Assembly: GCA_013152945.1 (NCBI GenBank)
Contig: JAADFL010000063.1
Span: 1 to 6,417, forward strand
Direction: 5' to 3'
Source of the DNA: Deltaproteobacteria bacterium
GTDB taxonomy: Bacteria; Myxococcota_A; JAADFL01
Length of the DNA: 6,417 bases
The notes under the pieces were generated by a model. It saw nothing but the letters and a program-made list of their open reading frames with translations. It was not told the DNA's origin and searched no databases. The translations under genes and the position numbers were made by a program. Positions 1 to 6,281 of the stretch are shown here, piece after piece (position 1 is the stretch's first letter; every line of letters begins with the position of its first letter).

Positions 1-9
1 CAATTCCCC

Positions 10-26
10 AAAAGCCCCAAAGGGGC
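10..26 (-). terminator. Terminator-like hairpin, distal
   Basis: On the minus strand a GCCCC-TTT-GGGGC hairpin (stem arms 22-26 and 14-18) is followed by TTTT at 13-10. It lies about 35 nt beyond the next hairpin and may be a back-up terminator for the six-gene operon. The stem is only 5 bp and the U tract is short, so this is a weak call. It could equally be part of a repeat. Confidence 0.33.
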
Positions 27-27
27 G

Positions 28-57
28 AAATAAAATAGCCTGGGGCAACGCCCCAGG
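28..57 (-). terminator. Rho-independent terminator-like hairpin
   Basis: Arms 50-57 and 39-46 form a perfect 8-bp GC-rich stem (CCTGGGGC / GCCCCAGG) with a 3-nt loop. On the minus strand it is followed by the T-rich tail CTATTTTATTTC (38-27). This is the best terminator candidate for the minus-strand operon that ends at 245. It is about 190 nt from the last stop codon, so the transcript would carry a long 3' region containing the other palindromes. The CCTGGGGC...GCCCCAGG sequence also recurs in many bacterial genomes (recalled, not searched), so it may be a repeat acting as a terminator. Confidence 0.5.
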
Positions 58-75
58 AATTATTGGTACCAAACG

Positions 76-126
76 ATCCCCCTCGCCCGCTTTGCGGGAG
101 AGGGGGACAAAAGGGGGTGAGGGCGG
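76..126. repeat. REP-like palindromic intergenic repeat
   Basis: Arms 77-90 and 94-107 form a 14-position stem with a single mismatch (G85/A99) and a TTT loop. A GGGGGTGAGGGC tail follows at 113-124. A CCCTC..CCCGC/GCGGGAGAGGG palindrome followed by GGGTGAGGG is a layout I recognise from dispersed intergenic repeats in many proteobacteria. No transposase is encoded nearby. Apparent reading frames crossing it on the plus strand are byproducts of the repeat rather than genes. Copy number in the genome cannot be judged from this window. Confidence 0.55.
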
Positions 127-152
127 TGGAAAGCCGGCCTGGTCCGGGAGAC

Positions 153-170
153 AAAAAAACAAATTGTTTG
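153..170 (-). other. AT-rich palindrome followed by T7 tract
   Basis: A 13-bp palindrome with a single central base lies at 157-169. On the minus strand it reads AAACAATTTGTTT and runs into a T tract (159-153). The hairpin would be weak because the pairing is almost all A-T and the loop is tight. The T tract 20-50 nt downstream of the strong 181-210 palindrome could still help slow or stop transcription from the operon. This is a minor and uncertain element. Confidence 0.22.
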
Positions 171-180
171 GCTTGAATCT

Positions 181-210
181 TGTAGGGGCGGTTCGCGAAC
201 CGCCCCTGCA
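181..210. repeat. Long near-perfect palindrome (dispersed repeat type)
   Basis: Positions 184-207 are a perfect 24-bp palindrome centred between 195 and 196 (AGGGGCGGTTCG / CGAACCGCCCCT). The flanks extend it to 30 bp with one non-complementary pair (T183/G208), which would be a G-U wobble in RNA. The GTAGGGGCG...CGCCCCT outline resembles a family of dispersed intergenic palindromes that I know from several bacterial phyla. It begins 35 nt downstream of the last operon gene, so in the transcript it would fold into a very stable 3' hairpin that could protect the mRNA from exonucleases. There is no T-run directly after it, so it is not a classical terminator. Confidence 0.55.
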
Positions 211-244
211 ACTCCCAAAAATCACGGCGTTGAAACAATCCTCG

Positions 245-670
245 CTATTCAGATTCCTTCATGTCCGTACTTCTTATAGCTCGCGCCGTTTTCCTTACGA
301 TCTCTCTTATCTCTTCGGAGTCAAAAGGCTTTGCAATGAAATCAAAGGCCCCCTTGTCCATTGCCTTGCGAGCTAATTCCATCATGGCAAAGGCGGTCAT
401 GATGATGACCTTGCATTCCGGGTTTCGCTTCATCACGTGTTCCAGCACCTGGATACCGTCGATATCCCCCATAACCACATCCGTTATCACTATGTTGAAA
501 TCCTTTTCATCGATACGCTCAAGCGCCTCTGCCGGGTCTGTGAAAGATTCTATTCGGCAACCGATTTTTCCAAGGGCAAGCCTCAATGTCCTACCCACGA
601 TCGGCTCATCATCGATGACCAAAACAGCCAGATCCTTGCAAAGAGAATCACTTGATTCTTTTCCGGCCAT
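245..670 (-). CDS. Stand-alone response regulator receiver protein (second)
   Basis: This 141-aa protein is a single CheY-like receiver domain (about residues 14-130) without an output domain. All signature residues are present: acidic pair D20-D21 (VIDDEP), phospho-acceptor D64 (VITDVVM), switch T92 (MTAFA) and conserved lysine K114 (IAKPF). Short polar tails flank the domain. The ATG at 670 follows a perfect AGGAGG (680-675) with a 4-nt spacer, and the TAG stop of the upstream kinase-like gene overlaps that site, so translation is probably coupled. It is the last gene of the operon. It is clearly paralogous to the other receiver at 3523-3122 (shared FTDP, KGAFD and IAKPF segments) but diverged. 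Its likely donor is the histidine kinase two genes upstream. It would act in the cytoplasm, by protein contact or as a phosphate sink; which of these is not visible in the sequence. Confidence 0.93.
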   Translation of the reverse strand: MAGKESSDSLCKDLAVLVIDDEPIVGRTLRLALGKIGCRIESFTDPAEALERIDEKDFNIVITDVVMGDIDGIQVLEHVMKRNPECKVIIMTAFAMMELARKAMDKGAFDFIAKPFDSEEIREIVRKTARAIRSTDMKESE

Positions 671-678
671 TGTTCCTC

Positions 679-1503
679 CTAACGAAATTTACCGATCAAT
701 TGATCGGTGAGATCTCCTCCGAATTCGATTTCCACCGAGGAAACACCGGATTCGTCCTCAATCTTCTTTCTGAGCGCTTCCAATTTTTTCTTTCCTTTTC
801 CTCCAATGCCGCCGGCATTGATCTTGATATTGCCGGACCTGGCTTGTACCTGTGCCCTTGGAGCCAATCCGGATATCAATGCCTTCACCCTACTCGCCAA
901 TTCCAGGTCTTTCAAACAACCAATAGAGTAAGTCATGGGCCTATAACGTCTCTGGGAAACAGCCTCGCAAAGTACGGCCACGGCAGCCTGTGCATCCATC
1001 TTGGACGTATTGATTATCAAGTCGAAGTTTTCCTGGTCATCGTCATCTGCGCCGAACAACAGATGGGCCGCCATCAAGCGCTTCTTGTCAGCCTTCTCTA
1101 TTCTCTGCCCGGCATCGTGAATGGTTATAGCCGCCTCTTTTGCCAAATGCGCGGCCCTATCAGCTTTGGAGGCTGTTATCCTCGCCTTGAACACATGGGA
1201 GACACCCTTGATGATATGGTGGCCGAAGGGGCCTTCATACAACACGTCATCGCTCAACAACATCTTCGCCAGTACTGCGCTGAAATGCGCGAGGCATTTC
1301 AACCTTGCTTCAACCGACATTCCGAAAAAAGAAGGAGCTTCTTCGAGAGCCCTGTGCATCTTTTCGACCGGCACGCCCATGGAGGCGGCAGCCTCTTTGA
1401 AGACCTCCTCGCCAAGCCTGTCATAGCCCAGTTGCTCTGCAACATCATGCACCAATCTCTCACCAAGAGAGTAAGACAGACAGGAAATGCTTATCACCGG
1501 CAT
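679..1503 (-). CDS. Cytidylate kinase-like protein with BON-like C-terminus, catalytic motifs eroded
   Basis: This 274-aa soluble protein has an N-terminal half (about 1-190) related to the cytidylate-kinase-like family (AAK_33/PF13189 type). It shares the arrangement ISIS...LAEQLGY-type opening, GVSHVFKARI (100-109) and FDLIINTSKMD (160-170) with the 505-aa protein of this operon. The nucleotide-binding loop is poor: SCLSYSLGERL (7-17) lacks the Gly-rich/Lys pattern. The GR of the Gly-Arg-x-Gly segment in the larger paralogue is replaced by GPFG (91-94). A C-terminal segment (about 198-262) with alternating strand/helix pattern and a GVSSVEIEF ending resembles a BON domain. I chose the ATG at 1503 because GAGGT (1515-1511) sits 7 nt upstream of it; the GTG at 1512 would lie inside that site. 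The gene follows the histidine kinase stop by 11 nt. It probably does not phosphorylate CMP; a ligand-sensing or scaffold role is inferred. Confidence 0.82.
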   Translation of the reverse strand: MPVISISCLSYSLGERLVHDVAEQLGYDRLGEEVFKEAAASMGVPVEKMHRALEEAPSFFGMSVEARLKCLAHFSAVLAKMLLSDDVLYEGPFGHHIIKGVSHVFKARITASKADRAAHLAKEAAITIHDAGQRIEKADKKRLMAAHLLFGADDDDQENFDLIINTSKMDAQAAVAVLCEAVSQRRYRPMTYSIGCLKDLELASRVKALISGLAPRAQVQARSGNIKINAGGIGGKGKKKLEALRKKIEDESGVSSVEIEFGGDLTDQLIGKFR

Positions 1504-1510
1504 CTCGTTC

Positions 1511-1515
1511 ACCTC
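1511..1515 (-). promoter_or_regulatory. Shine-Dalgarno deciding the start at 1503
   Basis: The minus strand reads TAGAGGTGAACGAG before ATG 1503. The TAG is the stop codon of the histidine kinase gene and GAGGT is the ribosome binding site, 7 nt from the ATG. The alternative GTG at 1512-1510 overlaps this site and has no site of its own. Confidence 0.75.
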
Positions 1516-3107
1516 TAATGTTTACGTTCCCGGTCCTGCCTGGCCGAAAGCATGGATGGAATCGTCGTGATCGGCAACAAGACAGTAAATGTAGAGCCTT
1601 GCCCGAACGTACTACGAGCCAACAGGTAACCGCCAAGCTTACGGATTATACCACGGGATACGGATAGACCAAGCCCCGTGCCCTGTCCTTTCGGCTTGGT
1701 GGTGAAGAAAGGATCGAATATCCGGCTCAGGATGTGTTCCGGAATACCCGGGCCGTTGTCACTGACATCCACTGCCAAGAAACCTTCTCTTTGATCAGTA
1801 CTGGTCTTGATCTTTATTTCACCTTTTTCAGGCAGTACGTCGGCTGCGTTCATTATCAGATTCATGAACACCTGGTTTAAAAGTTGGTGGTCCCCATGAA
1901 CCATCGGCAATTTTTCCGGCACATCGAAATGCAACTTTATTTTTTTTACACGTAGCTGGTTTCCGATCAATTCCACGGTTTCTTCCAGTATCTTCCTTAT
2001 GTCCAAGGTCTCGACCACGGCCTTGCTTTGCCTGGCAAAACCAAGGAGGTTGGCTACTATCTTCCTTGTCCTTTCCGCCTGGGCCACCAGGTCGTCGAGC
2101 ATTTCTTTGCGTTCTTCTTCGTCCAGCTCCAGATAGTCCTCTTGAAGCACCGAGGCGGTAAGGAGGATATTGTTCATGGGATTGTTCAACTCATGGGCCA
2201 CTCCGGCCACGAGCGTTCCCATTGCACGGAGTTTATGAGACTCTACGAGTATGCGGTGGTGTCTGTCCAGGGCCCTGACCATTCTATTGATATACAGGGC
2301 CAGGACCGAGAACTCGTCCCTGTACCTCCGGGCCGGGGTGATGGGTGTGAAATCACCTGCGGCAATTCGCTGGGTGTAACCGATGAAGCGATTCAAAGTG
2401 TTCAATATGTGCCTTGCCAAAAAGCCAACCAGCAGGATCATCAACAAGAGAAGGAGCAAAAGAAAGATAAATGGAACCCTGCGCATCAATTCCATCTTTT
2501 CCTGAACCCAAACACGCTCCTTTTCCGTCAGCTTCTGTGCCAATGACACCATCAATGCCCCATGGCTACGCAGTTTTTTTTCCATTTGGGGCCGCTCGTT
2601 TTGTGACTCCGGTATATTCCTCAAGATTTTGATGTAGTCCCTGCTGTTTTGGGCCATCTCGTCAAGTGCGTCTTCACCGATTACCTTGCGGAATCTATCC
2701 TCGTATTTCTTGAAGATGGCTTCCGCCCGCACCACGTGTTCCAAGGCGTCATTCAGATTGGTTCCATACAACAGGTAGTTTTTTTCAAACCTCCTGGCTT
2801 GCTGAATCTCCACTTTGTAATCATCGGCCACCTCGAGAAACAATATTTTATCTTGCAAATTAGCCAGTGTATGCATGATCCACAGTGTTATCAGAAAAGG
2901 GAGCAGGAAGATTATTGCAAAGGACAATATCAACCGTAACCGGATGCTGAAACTTGGTCTCTGTTTCAACGCCTGGTCGGCGGCCTCCCCAAACTCCTCG
3001 TCTTCCTTGGAGAATCCTTCGGATGTCAGAACCGACCCCAGGCTCAGAGATTCGTCATTTTCTTCATCCTGCCTGTTCCCTGTGGATGTTCGCCTCTCCT
3101 CTCCCAT
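1515..3107 (-). CDS. Membrane-bound sensor histidine kinase
   Basis: This 530-aa kinase (numbered from ATG 3107) has a hydrophilic acidic N-terminal tail (1-56), membrane segment 1 (about 57-81), and a periplasmic region of about 130 residues (82-210) that looks all-helical, with an ARRFEKNYLLYG segment as in four-helix-bundle sensors. Membrane segment 2 follows (about 211-231), then a HAMP linker (about 232-285), a HisKA helix with phospho-acceptor H305 (GVAHELNNP), and a complete HATPase: N-box N416/N420, DNGPG (450-454), DPFFTTKP after F464, and the GQGTGLGL loop from 474. No receiver is fused. GAGGAG at 3119-3114 supports ATG 3107. An in-frame TTG at 3125, overlapping the preceding receiver's stop by 4 nt, would add six residues but has only a poor site. 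It probably autophosphorylates on a periplasmic signal and passes phosphate to the two receivers of the operon. The ligand is unknown. Confidence 0.93.
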   Translation of the reverse strand: MGEERRTSTGNRQDEENDESLSLGSVLTSEGFSKEDEEFGEAADQALKQRPSFSIRLRLILSFAIIFLLPFLITLWIMHTLANLQDKILFLEVADDYKVEIQQARRFEKNYLLYGTNLNDALEHVVRAEAIFKKYEDRFRKVIGEDALDEMAQNSRDYIKILRNIPESQNERPQMEKKLRSHGALMVSLAQKLTEKERVWVQEKMELMRRVPFIFLLLLLLLMILLVGFLARHILNTLNRFIGYTQRIAAGDFTPITPARRYRDEFSVLALYINRMVRALDRHHRILVESHKLRAMGTLVAGVAHELNNPMNNILLTASVLQEDYLELDEEERKEMLDDLVAQAERTRKIVANLLGFARQSKAVVETLDIRKILEETVELIGNQLRVKKIKLHFDVPEKLPMVHGDHQLLNQVFMNLIMNAADVLPEKGEIKIKTSTDQREGFLAVDVSDNGPGIPEHILSRIFDPFFTTKPKGQGTGLGLSVSRGIIRKLGGYLLARSTFGQGSTFTVLLPITTIPSMLSARQDRERKH

Positions 3108-3113
3108 CCGGAT

Positions 3114-3119
3114 CTCCTC
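3114..3119 (-). promoter_or_regulatory. Shine-Dalgarno deciding the start at 3107
   Basis: On the minus strand GAGGAG is followed by the 6-nt spacer ATCCGG and then ATG 3107. This is near-ideal spacing and favours the ATG over the upstream TTG at 3125, whose preceding bases offer only a partial AAGGCGG match close to the codon. Confidence 0.72.
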
Positions 3120-3121
3120 AA

Positions 3122-3523
3122 TCAACCGCCTTCTTGATTCAGTTCCCTTACTGCCTTGTCAAGCAATTTTAACAAGTCCTTCGGTTTGAAAGGCTTTGCT
3201 ATAAGATCGAATGCCCCCTTTGTTTGTGCCTCCCTGGCCACCTCCATCGTGGCGTAACCGGTAATCATGATTGTTTTTGTTCCAGGTTTCAATACGCGCA
3301 CGGCATTCAGAATATCGAGTCCATCCAGCCCTTCCATCCTGATATCAGTCACTACGATGTCGAATTTCCGGTTTTCGGCAAAGTGGTCCATTGCCTTTTG
3401 GGGATCGGTAAAGGTCTCAACCTCGTACCCGTGTTTCGTCAGGGATGAATACAGGCGTTTGCATACTATTTCCTCGTCATCCACGATCAACACGTGGACC
3501 TTGCCGACCCTTTTTTGTTTCAT
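3122..3523 (-). CDS. Stand-alone response regulator receiver protein (first)
   Basis: This 133-aa protein is a lone CheY-like receiver (about residues 8-128) with D15-D16 (IVDDEE), phospho-acceptor D60 (VVTDIRM), T88 (MITGYA) and K110 (LIAKPF), so it should be phosphorylatable. There is no DNA-binding, AAA+ or enzymatic output domain. The ATG at 3523 has GAGGT at 3534-3530 with a 6-nt spacer and lies 19 nt after the permease stop. It directly precedes the histidine kinase gene (14 nt to the preferred kinase start), so it is probably the cognate first receiver. The family works as diffusible phospho-signal carriers, by relay or by direct protein binding. With no obvious downstream phosphotransferase here, I infer direct action on a partner such as the permease or the kinase-like proteins. 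Confidence 0.94.
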   Translation of the reverse strand: MKQKRVGKVHVLIVDDEEIVCKRLYSSLTKHGYEVETFTDPQKAMDHFAENRKFDIVVTDIRMEGLDGLDILNAVRVLKPGTKTIMITGYATMEVAREAQTKGAFDLIAKPFKPKDLLKLLDKAVRELNQEGG

Positions 3524-3542
3524 TGTACTACCTCGTGCTATA

Positions 3543-4634
3543 TCACATCGATGCCGAAGTTCTTCGATCCATTACAAGAGAAGCCTGAACTTTCCGGCGC
3601 TGGAAATAGGCCCGAAACACGAAATACATTATTATCAAGCATCCTGTAAGACCACTTGTATACAACAACACTTTGCTTCCAAGATTAAAATAGTAGTCGA
3701 GGGACGGATCATAGCCGAGCCATCCGAGCTGCCTTAAGTAGACCGGCATGTTGATGGCCCGGCTGATGACACAAAGAATGATTATTGACGATGTTACCAG
3801 CCTTATTATCACTTCACGCACTACTTTTGTCCCGTATGCGCCCAGGTGAATACCGAGAAGGGAGCCCAAGTACAACAGAAGAACGAGACGAATATCAACC
3901 ATTCCCCGAAATCCGTAATTCATGGCGCCCCAAAGTCCCATGAACTGTGCCAGGAACAGTTCACTACCCGCAGCAACCTGGGCCGACACGCCATACACGT
4001 AGATCATGGCCGGAACGCCTATAAAACCTCCTACTCCGATGGTGCCGGCCAAGTATCCCGTGGCCAAGCCGCATAGCAATATTACCCACAATGAGACCTT
4101 GACGTCTGCGACCGGGAAATGGATCAGAGGATGCAGCGGAAGGCGCCCAAGGAAATCCACTATGGCGGTGGAAGGCTTGCCGTCTTCCTCCTGCCTGGAA
4201 CGCAATATGTCCCTGAACATTGAAATCGATACGAAAGAAAGCACGACTATGAATACTATGCTTATGTAAAGGTCGGCGCCTGCACCCTTATGGCCTCCCT
4301 TGCCTACTGCTCCGGTCAACTGCATCAACCAGGCAGCCAGGGATATTCCTGCGGCTGCTGTAATCAGCGTATAGATGGCCAATTTTTTGTCCACGTGTCC
4401 CATTTCACCGTGTCTTCTCGCTCCCACCATGGCCTTTCCGAACTTGTGGGTAATATTCGTCGCCACTGCGATGTTTCCAGGAACTCCCAGGTTCATCATT
4501 CCCGGTGTCATAAAGAAAGCACCGCCGCTTCCGATGAACCCGCTCAATATTCCTCCGACAAATCCCAGGATCACCACCTGGAGCATTATCCATGGATCCA
4601 AGGTTATGAAGTGACCGAGCAGAAAATCAGGCAT
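3543..4634 (-). CDS. Sulfite exporter TauE/SafE family permease
   Basis: This 363-aa polytopic inner-membrane protein belongs to the TauE/SafE (formerly DUF81) family, whose members are reported to move sulfite, sulfoacetate or other small organosulfur anions. The family's internal duplication is plain: GFVGGILSGFIGSGGAF (24-40) in the first half and GLATGYLAGTIGVGGFIGVP (189-208) in the second, each opening with Gly-rich helices and followed by Pro. I count about eight or nine membrane segments, including an extra C-terminal one near 322-341. A polar loop (about 140-178) separates the halves. It is longer than a minimal family member of about 250 residues. The ATG at 4634 follows GAGGAGG (4645-4639), which overlaps the TGA stop of the 505-aa gene, so the two are probably coupled. 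The substrate cannot be read from the sequence; sulfite or another anion is the family default. Confidence 0.9.
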   Translation of the reverse strand: MPDFLLGHFITLDPWIMLQVVILGFVGGILSGFIGSGGAFFMTPGMMNLGVPGNIAVATNITHKFGKAMVGARRHGEMGHVDKKLAIYTLITAAAGISLAAWLMQLTGAVGKGGHKGAGADLYISIVFIVVLSFVSISMFRDILRSRQEEDGKPSTAIVDFLGRLPLHPLIHFPVADVKVSLWVILLCGLATGYLAGTIGVGGFIGVPAMIYVYGVSAQVAAGSELFLAQFMGLWGAMNYGFRGMVDIRLVLLLYLGSLLGIHLGAYGTKVVREVIIRLVTSSIIILCVISRAINMPVYLRQLGWLGYDPSLDYYFNLGSKVLLYTSGLTGCLIIMYFVFRAYFQRRKVQASLVMDRRTSASM

Positions 4635-4638
4635 GGGT

Positions 4639-4646
4639 CCTCCTCA
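4639..4646 (-). promoter_or_regulatory. Stop codon fused with Shine-Dalgarno (TGAGGAGG)
   Basis: The TGA ending the 505-aa gene (4646-4644) is the first part of TGAGGAGG, a full-strength ribosome binding site 4 nt upstream of the permease ATG at 4634. Terminating ribosomes would sit on the initiation site of the next gene. The TAG-GAGG arrangement at 681-675 before the last receiver gene repeats the design. Confidence 0.7.
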
Positions 4647-6161
4647 CTCGAACTTGAACAAGCGCAACAGGTACTCTGTGAAATTGCCGTATCCGAAAGC
4701 GAACAAGGGTACGAAAGCAACAAGGACGGCGGTACTTAAAACCATGTGGGTGGAATCGCCGTCCGTAAGAAATGACAAAACTTCACTTTGGTGTTTCAGC
4801 ACGAGCAGAAACAACACTATTGCAAGAACGCCGAAAGACAAAAATTTAAACCATTGCCGCGGACCGAACAAGTAGTGAGCCTTCAGATCATCAGCATTCA
4901 AAACAGGAGAACGTAGAGTGTCGTACATGCTGCTGACCAATTCGGCGGTCAGCCTTTTCCTTACCGCCGGCTCCTTTTTCAGGTAAACGTTTCCCACAAC
5001 CACCAGATCGTAATTGATCGCCCTGTCCATTGTCTCGATGATTTTTTCCATACCTCCATGGACTATCCTGCATCCTCCGGCCCTTCCCGCCGTTATCAGC
5101 CTGCTGCGTGTCTTTTGAAAACCTTCGTCCAATTGTAAAAAATCATATGGGTCGGACTTGTCATCCAGGATGCCGCCGTTTTCAACAATTGCTTTATTGC
5201 CGGCCGCGTTGTCCGGTTGTATTTCATTGACAGATTCGTCCGGCGTTTCTGTTTCTTCGGGCAGGGCAACCATTTCAATTGCCGCATTCCACTTGGCGGC
5301 AATCTCCAGTAATTGATCCAGTTGAGGACTGTTCGGATCGAACTTTTCCTGGAGCCAAAGTATGTTGGTGGAGGCCATGGTGCATATCACTTCTTTGACC
5401 TCTGAAATTCCTCCCAGGACCTTTGGAATCAAGTCGGCTTGCTCATACTGGCGCGGCAGGTACGTAACCGAAACCGTTCCACGCTCTGCTTTTACCTGTA
5501 CAGACATATCCCTTGTCCGTTGATCCGCGCCGATGGCAAGCCTGCAGCGTGCAGCAAGGAGCAGGTTTTCCAGGGCCTTCCTGGTGGCCGGGGTAACCTG
5601 AAACTCCGGGAGTTGGGCCGTTGCCACCAACGAGATTGCCGCGTTTTCAGCCCTCATGTGTGAAAGGCTGACCACTATGTCGTACAGGGCCGGATCCTCC
5701 CAATCCACGTTGTATACGTTCCGAATCCATCGCCGCCTGTCGTCGTCCACATGCTCGATGTATTCCCGGGCCTTTTCACGTTTGAGGTTCAGGCGTTCCA
5801 TTACCGATGCCACCCGTTGTTCCGGATCCATAATGGCCCTTATCCTGAAAACGTGGGATACCCCTGGAAGAACAAGGTGGCCTGTCCTTCCATGGTAAAC
5901 GAGCCCGCCTTCCAGGGCCTTTTCACAGAGCGTGGCCGTAACAAAGGCCTTGTAACGTTCCTTTTCAATGGCAAGGCGCTCGTTCAAGGGCCTATGACGC
6001 ATCACGGCCATCTCCAGCTTGCCTACTGGAATACCGGCCCTTGTCGCCGATTCCGTCAGGTCTTCTCTGGACAAGCATTCATACCCGAGTTCTTTGGCAA
6101 GATTTTCCGCAAGGTTCTTTCCACCTGTAAAAGTTCCCCTGGAAATACAAATAATCTGCAT
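4644..6161 (-). CDS. Membrane-anchored cytidylate kinase-like / BON-like / USP-like fusion protein
   Basis: This 505-aa protein is the first gene of the operon. Residues 1-200 are cytidylate-kinase-like (AAK_33 type): loop ISRGTFTGGKNLAENLAKEL (6-25), a GRTG segment (91-94), PGVSHVFRIRAI (99-110) and DDDRRRW..YNVDWEDPALYDIVVS (139-165), so substrate-binding residues look largely kept, although the loop ends GK-N rather than GK-S/T. About 206-262 resembles a BON domain. About 264-422 has a universal-stress-protein-like pattern (NILWLQEKF strand, NAAIEMVAL strand, DLVVVG strand, SPVL end) interrupted by an acidic linker (302-335), and it lacks the G-2x-G-9x-G[S/T] ATP motif. Two membrane helices (about 437-456 and 473-491) anchor it, with the main body probably cytoplasmic. 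GAGAGG at 6173-6168 supports ATG 6161. Kinase activity is unproven; a nucleotide-sensing partner of the adjacent permease is inferred. The BON-like and USP-like assignments are by pattern only. Confidence 0.85.
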   Translation of the reverse strand: MQIICISRGTFTGGKNLAENLAKELGYECLSREDLTESATRAGIPVGKLEMAVMRHRPLNERLAIEKERYKAFVTATLCEKALEGGLVYHGRTGHLVLPGVSHVFRIRAIMDPEQRVASVMERLNLKREKAREYIEHVDDDRRRWIRNVYNVDWEDPALYDIVVSLSHMRAENAAISLVATAQLPEFQVTPATRKALENLLLAARCRLAIGADQRTRDMSVQVKAERGTVSVTYLPRQYEQADLIPKVLGGISEVKEVICTMASTNILWLQEKFDPNSPQLDQLLEIAAKWNAAIEMVALPEETETPDESVNEIQPDNAAGNKAIVENGGILDDKSDPYDFLQLDEGFQKTRSRLITAGRAGGCRIVHGGMEKIIETMDRAINYDLVVVGNVYLKKEPAVRKRLTAELVSSMYDTLRSPVLNADDLKAHYLFGPRQWFKFLSFGVLAIVLFLLVLKHQSEVLSFLTDGDSTHMVLSTAVLVAFVPLFAFGYGNFTEYLLRLFKFE

Positions 6162-6246
6162 TGAACACCTCTCGAAACCGTAACAAGATAACCGACCACC
6201 TGCTTCGAGTTCAAGCTGTTTTTCTTCAAGTGTGGTAGCCGAATTA

Positions 6247-6281
6247 AAATGTCAGTGTTACTGCCGAGTACAAATGTCAGT
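6247..6281. repeat. 10-bp direct repeat AAATGTCAGT, 25-bp spacing
   Basis: Two exact copies lie at 6247-6256 and 6272-6281. The complement, ACTGACATTT, contains CTGACA, which matches a sigma-70 -35 box at five of six positions, but no well-spaced -10 follows on the minus strand. The repeat could be a transposase binding site (preferred) or a tandem operator for the minus-strand operon. Confidence 0.55.

Noticed and set aside
1-244. CRISPR array or small RNA gene in the palindrome-rich region
   Set aside because: The palindromes differ from one another and there are no regularly spaced identical repeats or spacers; no promoter-like sequence supports an independent RNA.
92-376. 94-codon plus-strand frame at the left end
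   Set aside because: It starts inside the loop of a palindromic repeat, crosses a second palindrome and ends antisense to a clear receiver gene; its protein is compositionally odd and has no recognisable motif.
652-1518. 288-codon plus-strand frame
   Set aside because: It is antisense to the kinase-like gene at 1503-679, which has family motifs and a ribosome binding site; the plus-strand protein has none.
2028-2546. 172-codon plus-strand frame
   Set aside because: Antisense to the membrane helix, HAMP and HisKA coding part of the histidine kinase; its low-complexity Gln/Lys-rich end mirrors the leucine-rich membrane helix.
4405-4593. Short minus-strand frame within the permease gene
   Set aside because: It is an out-of-frame shadow of the permease N-terminal half, with no membrane segments and no ribosome binding site.
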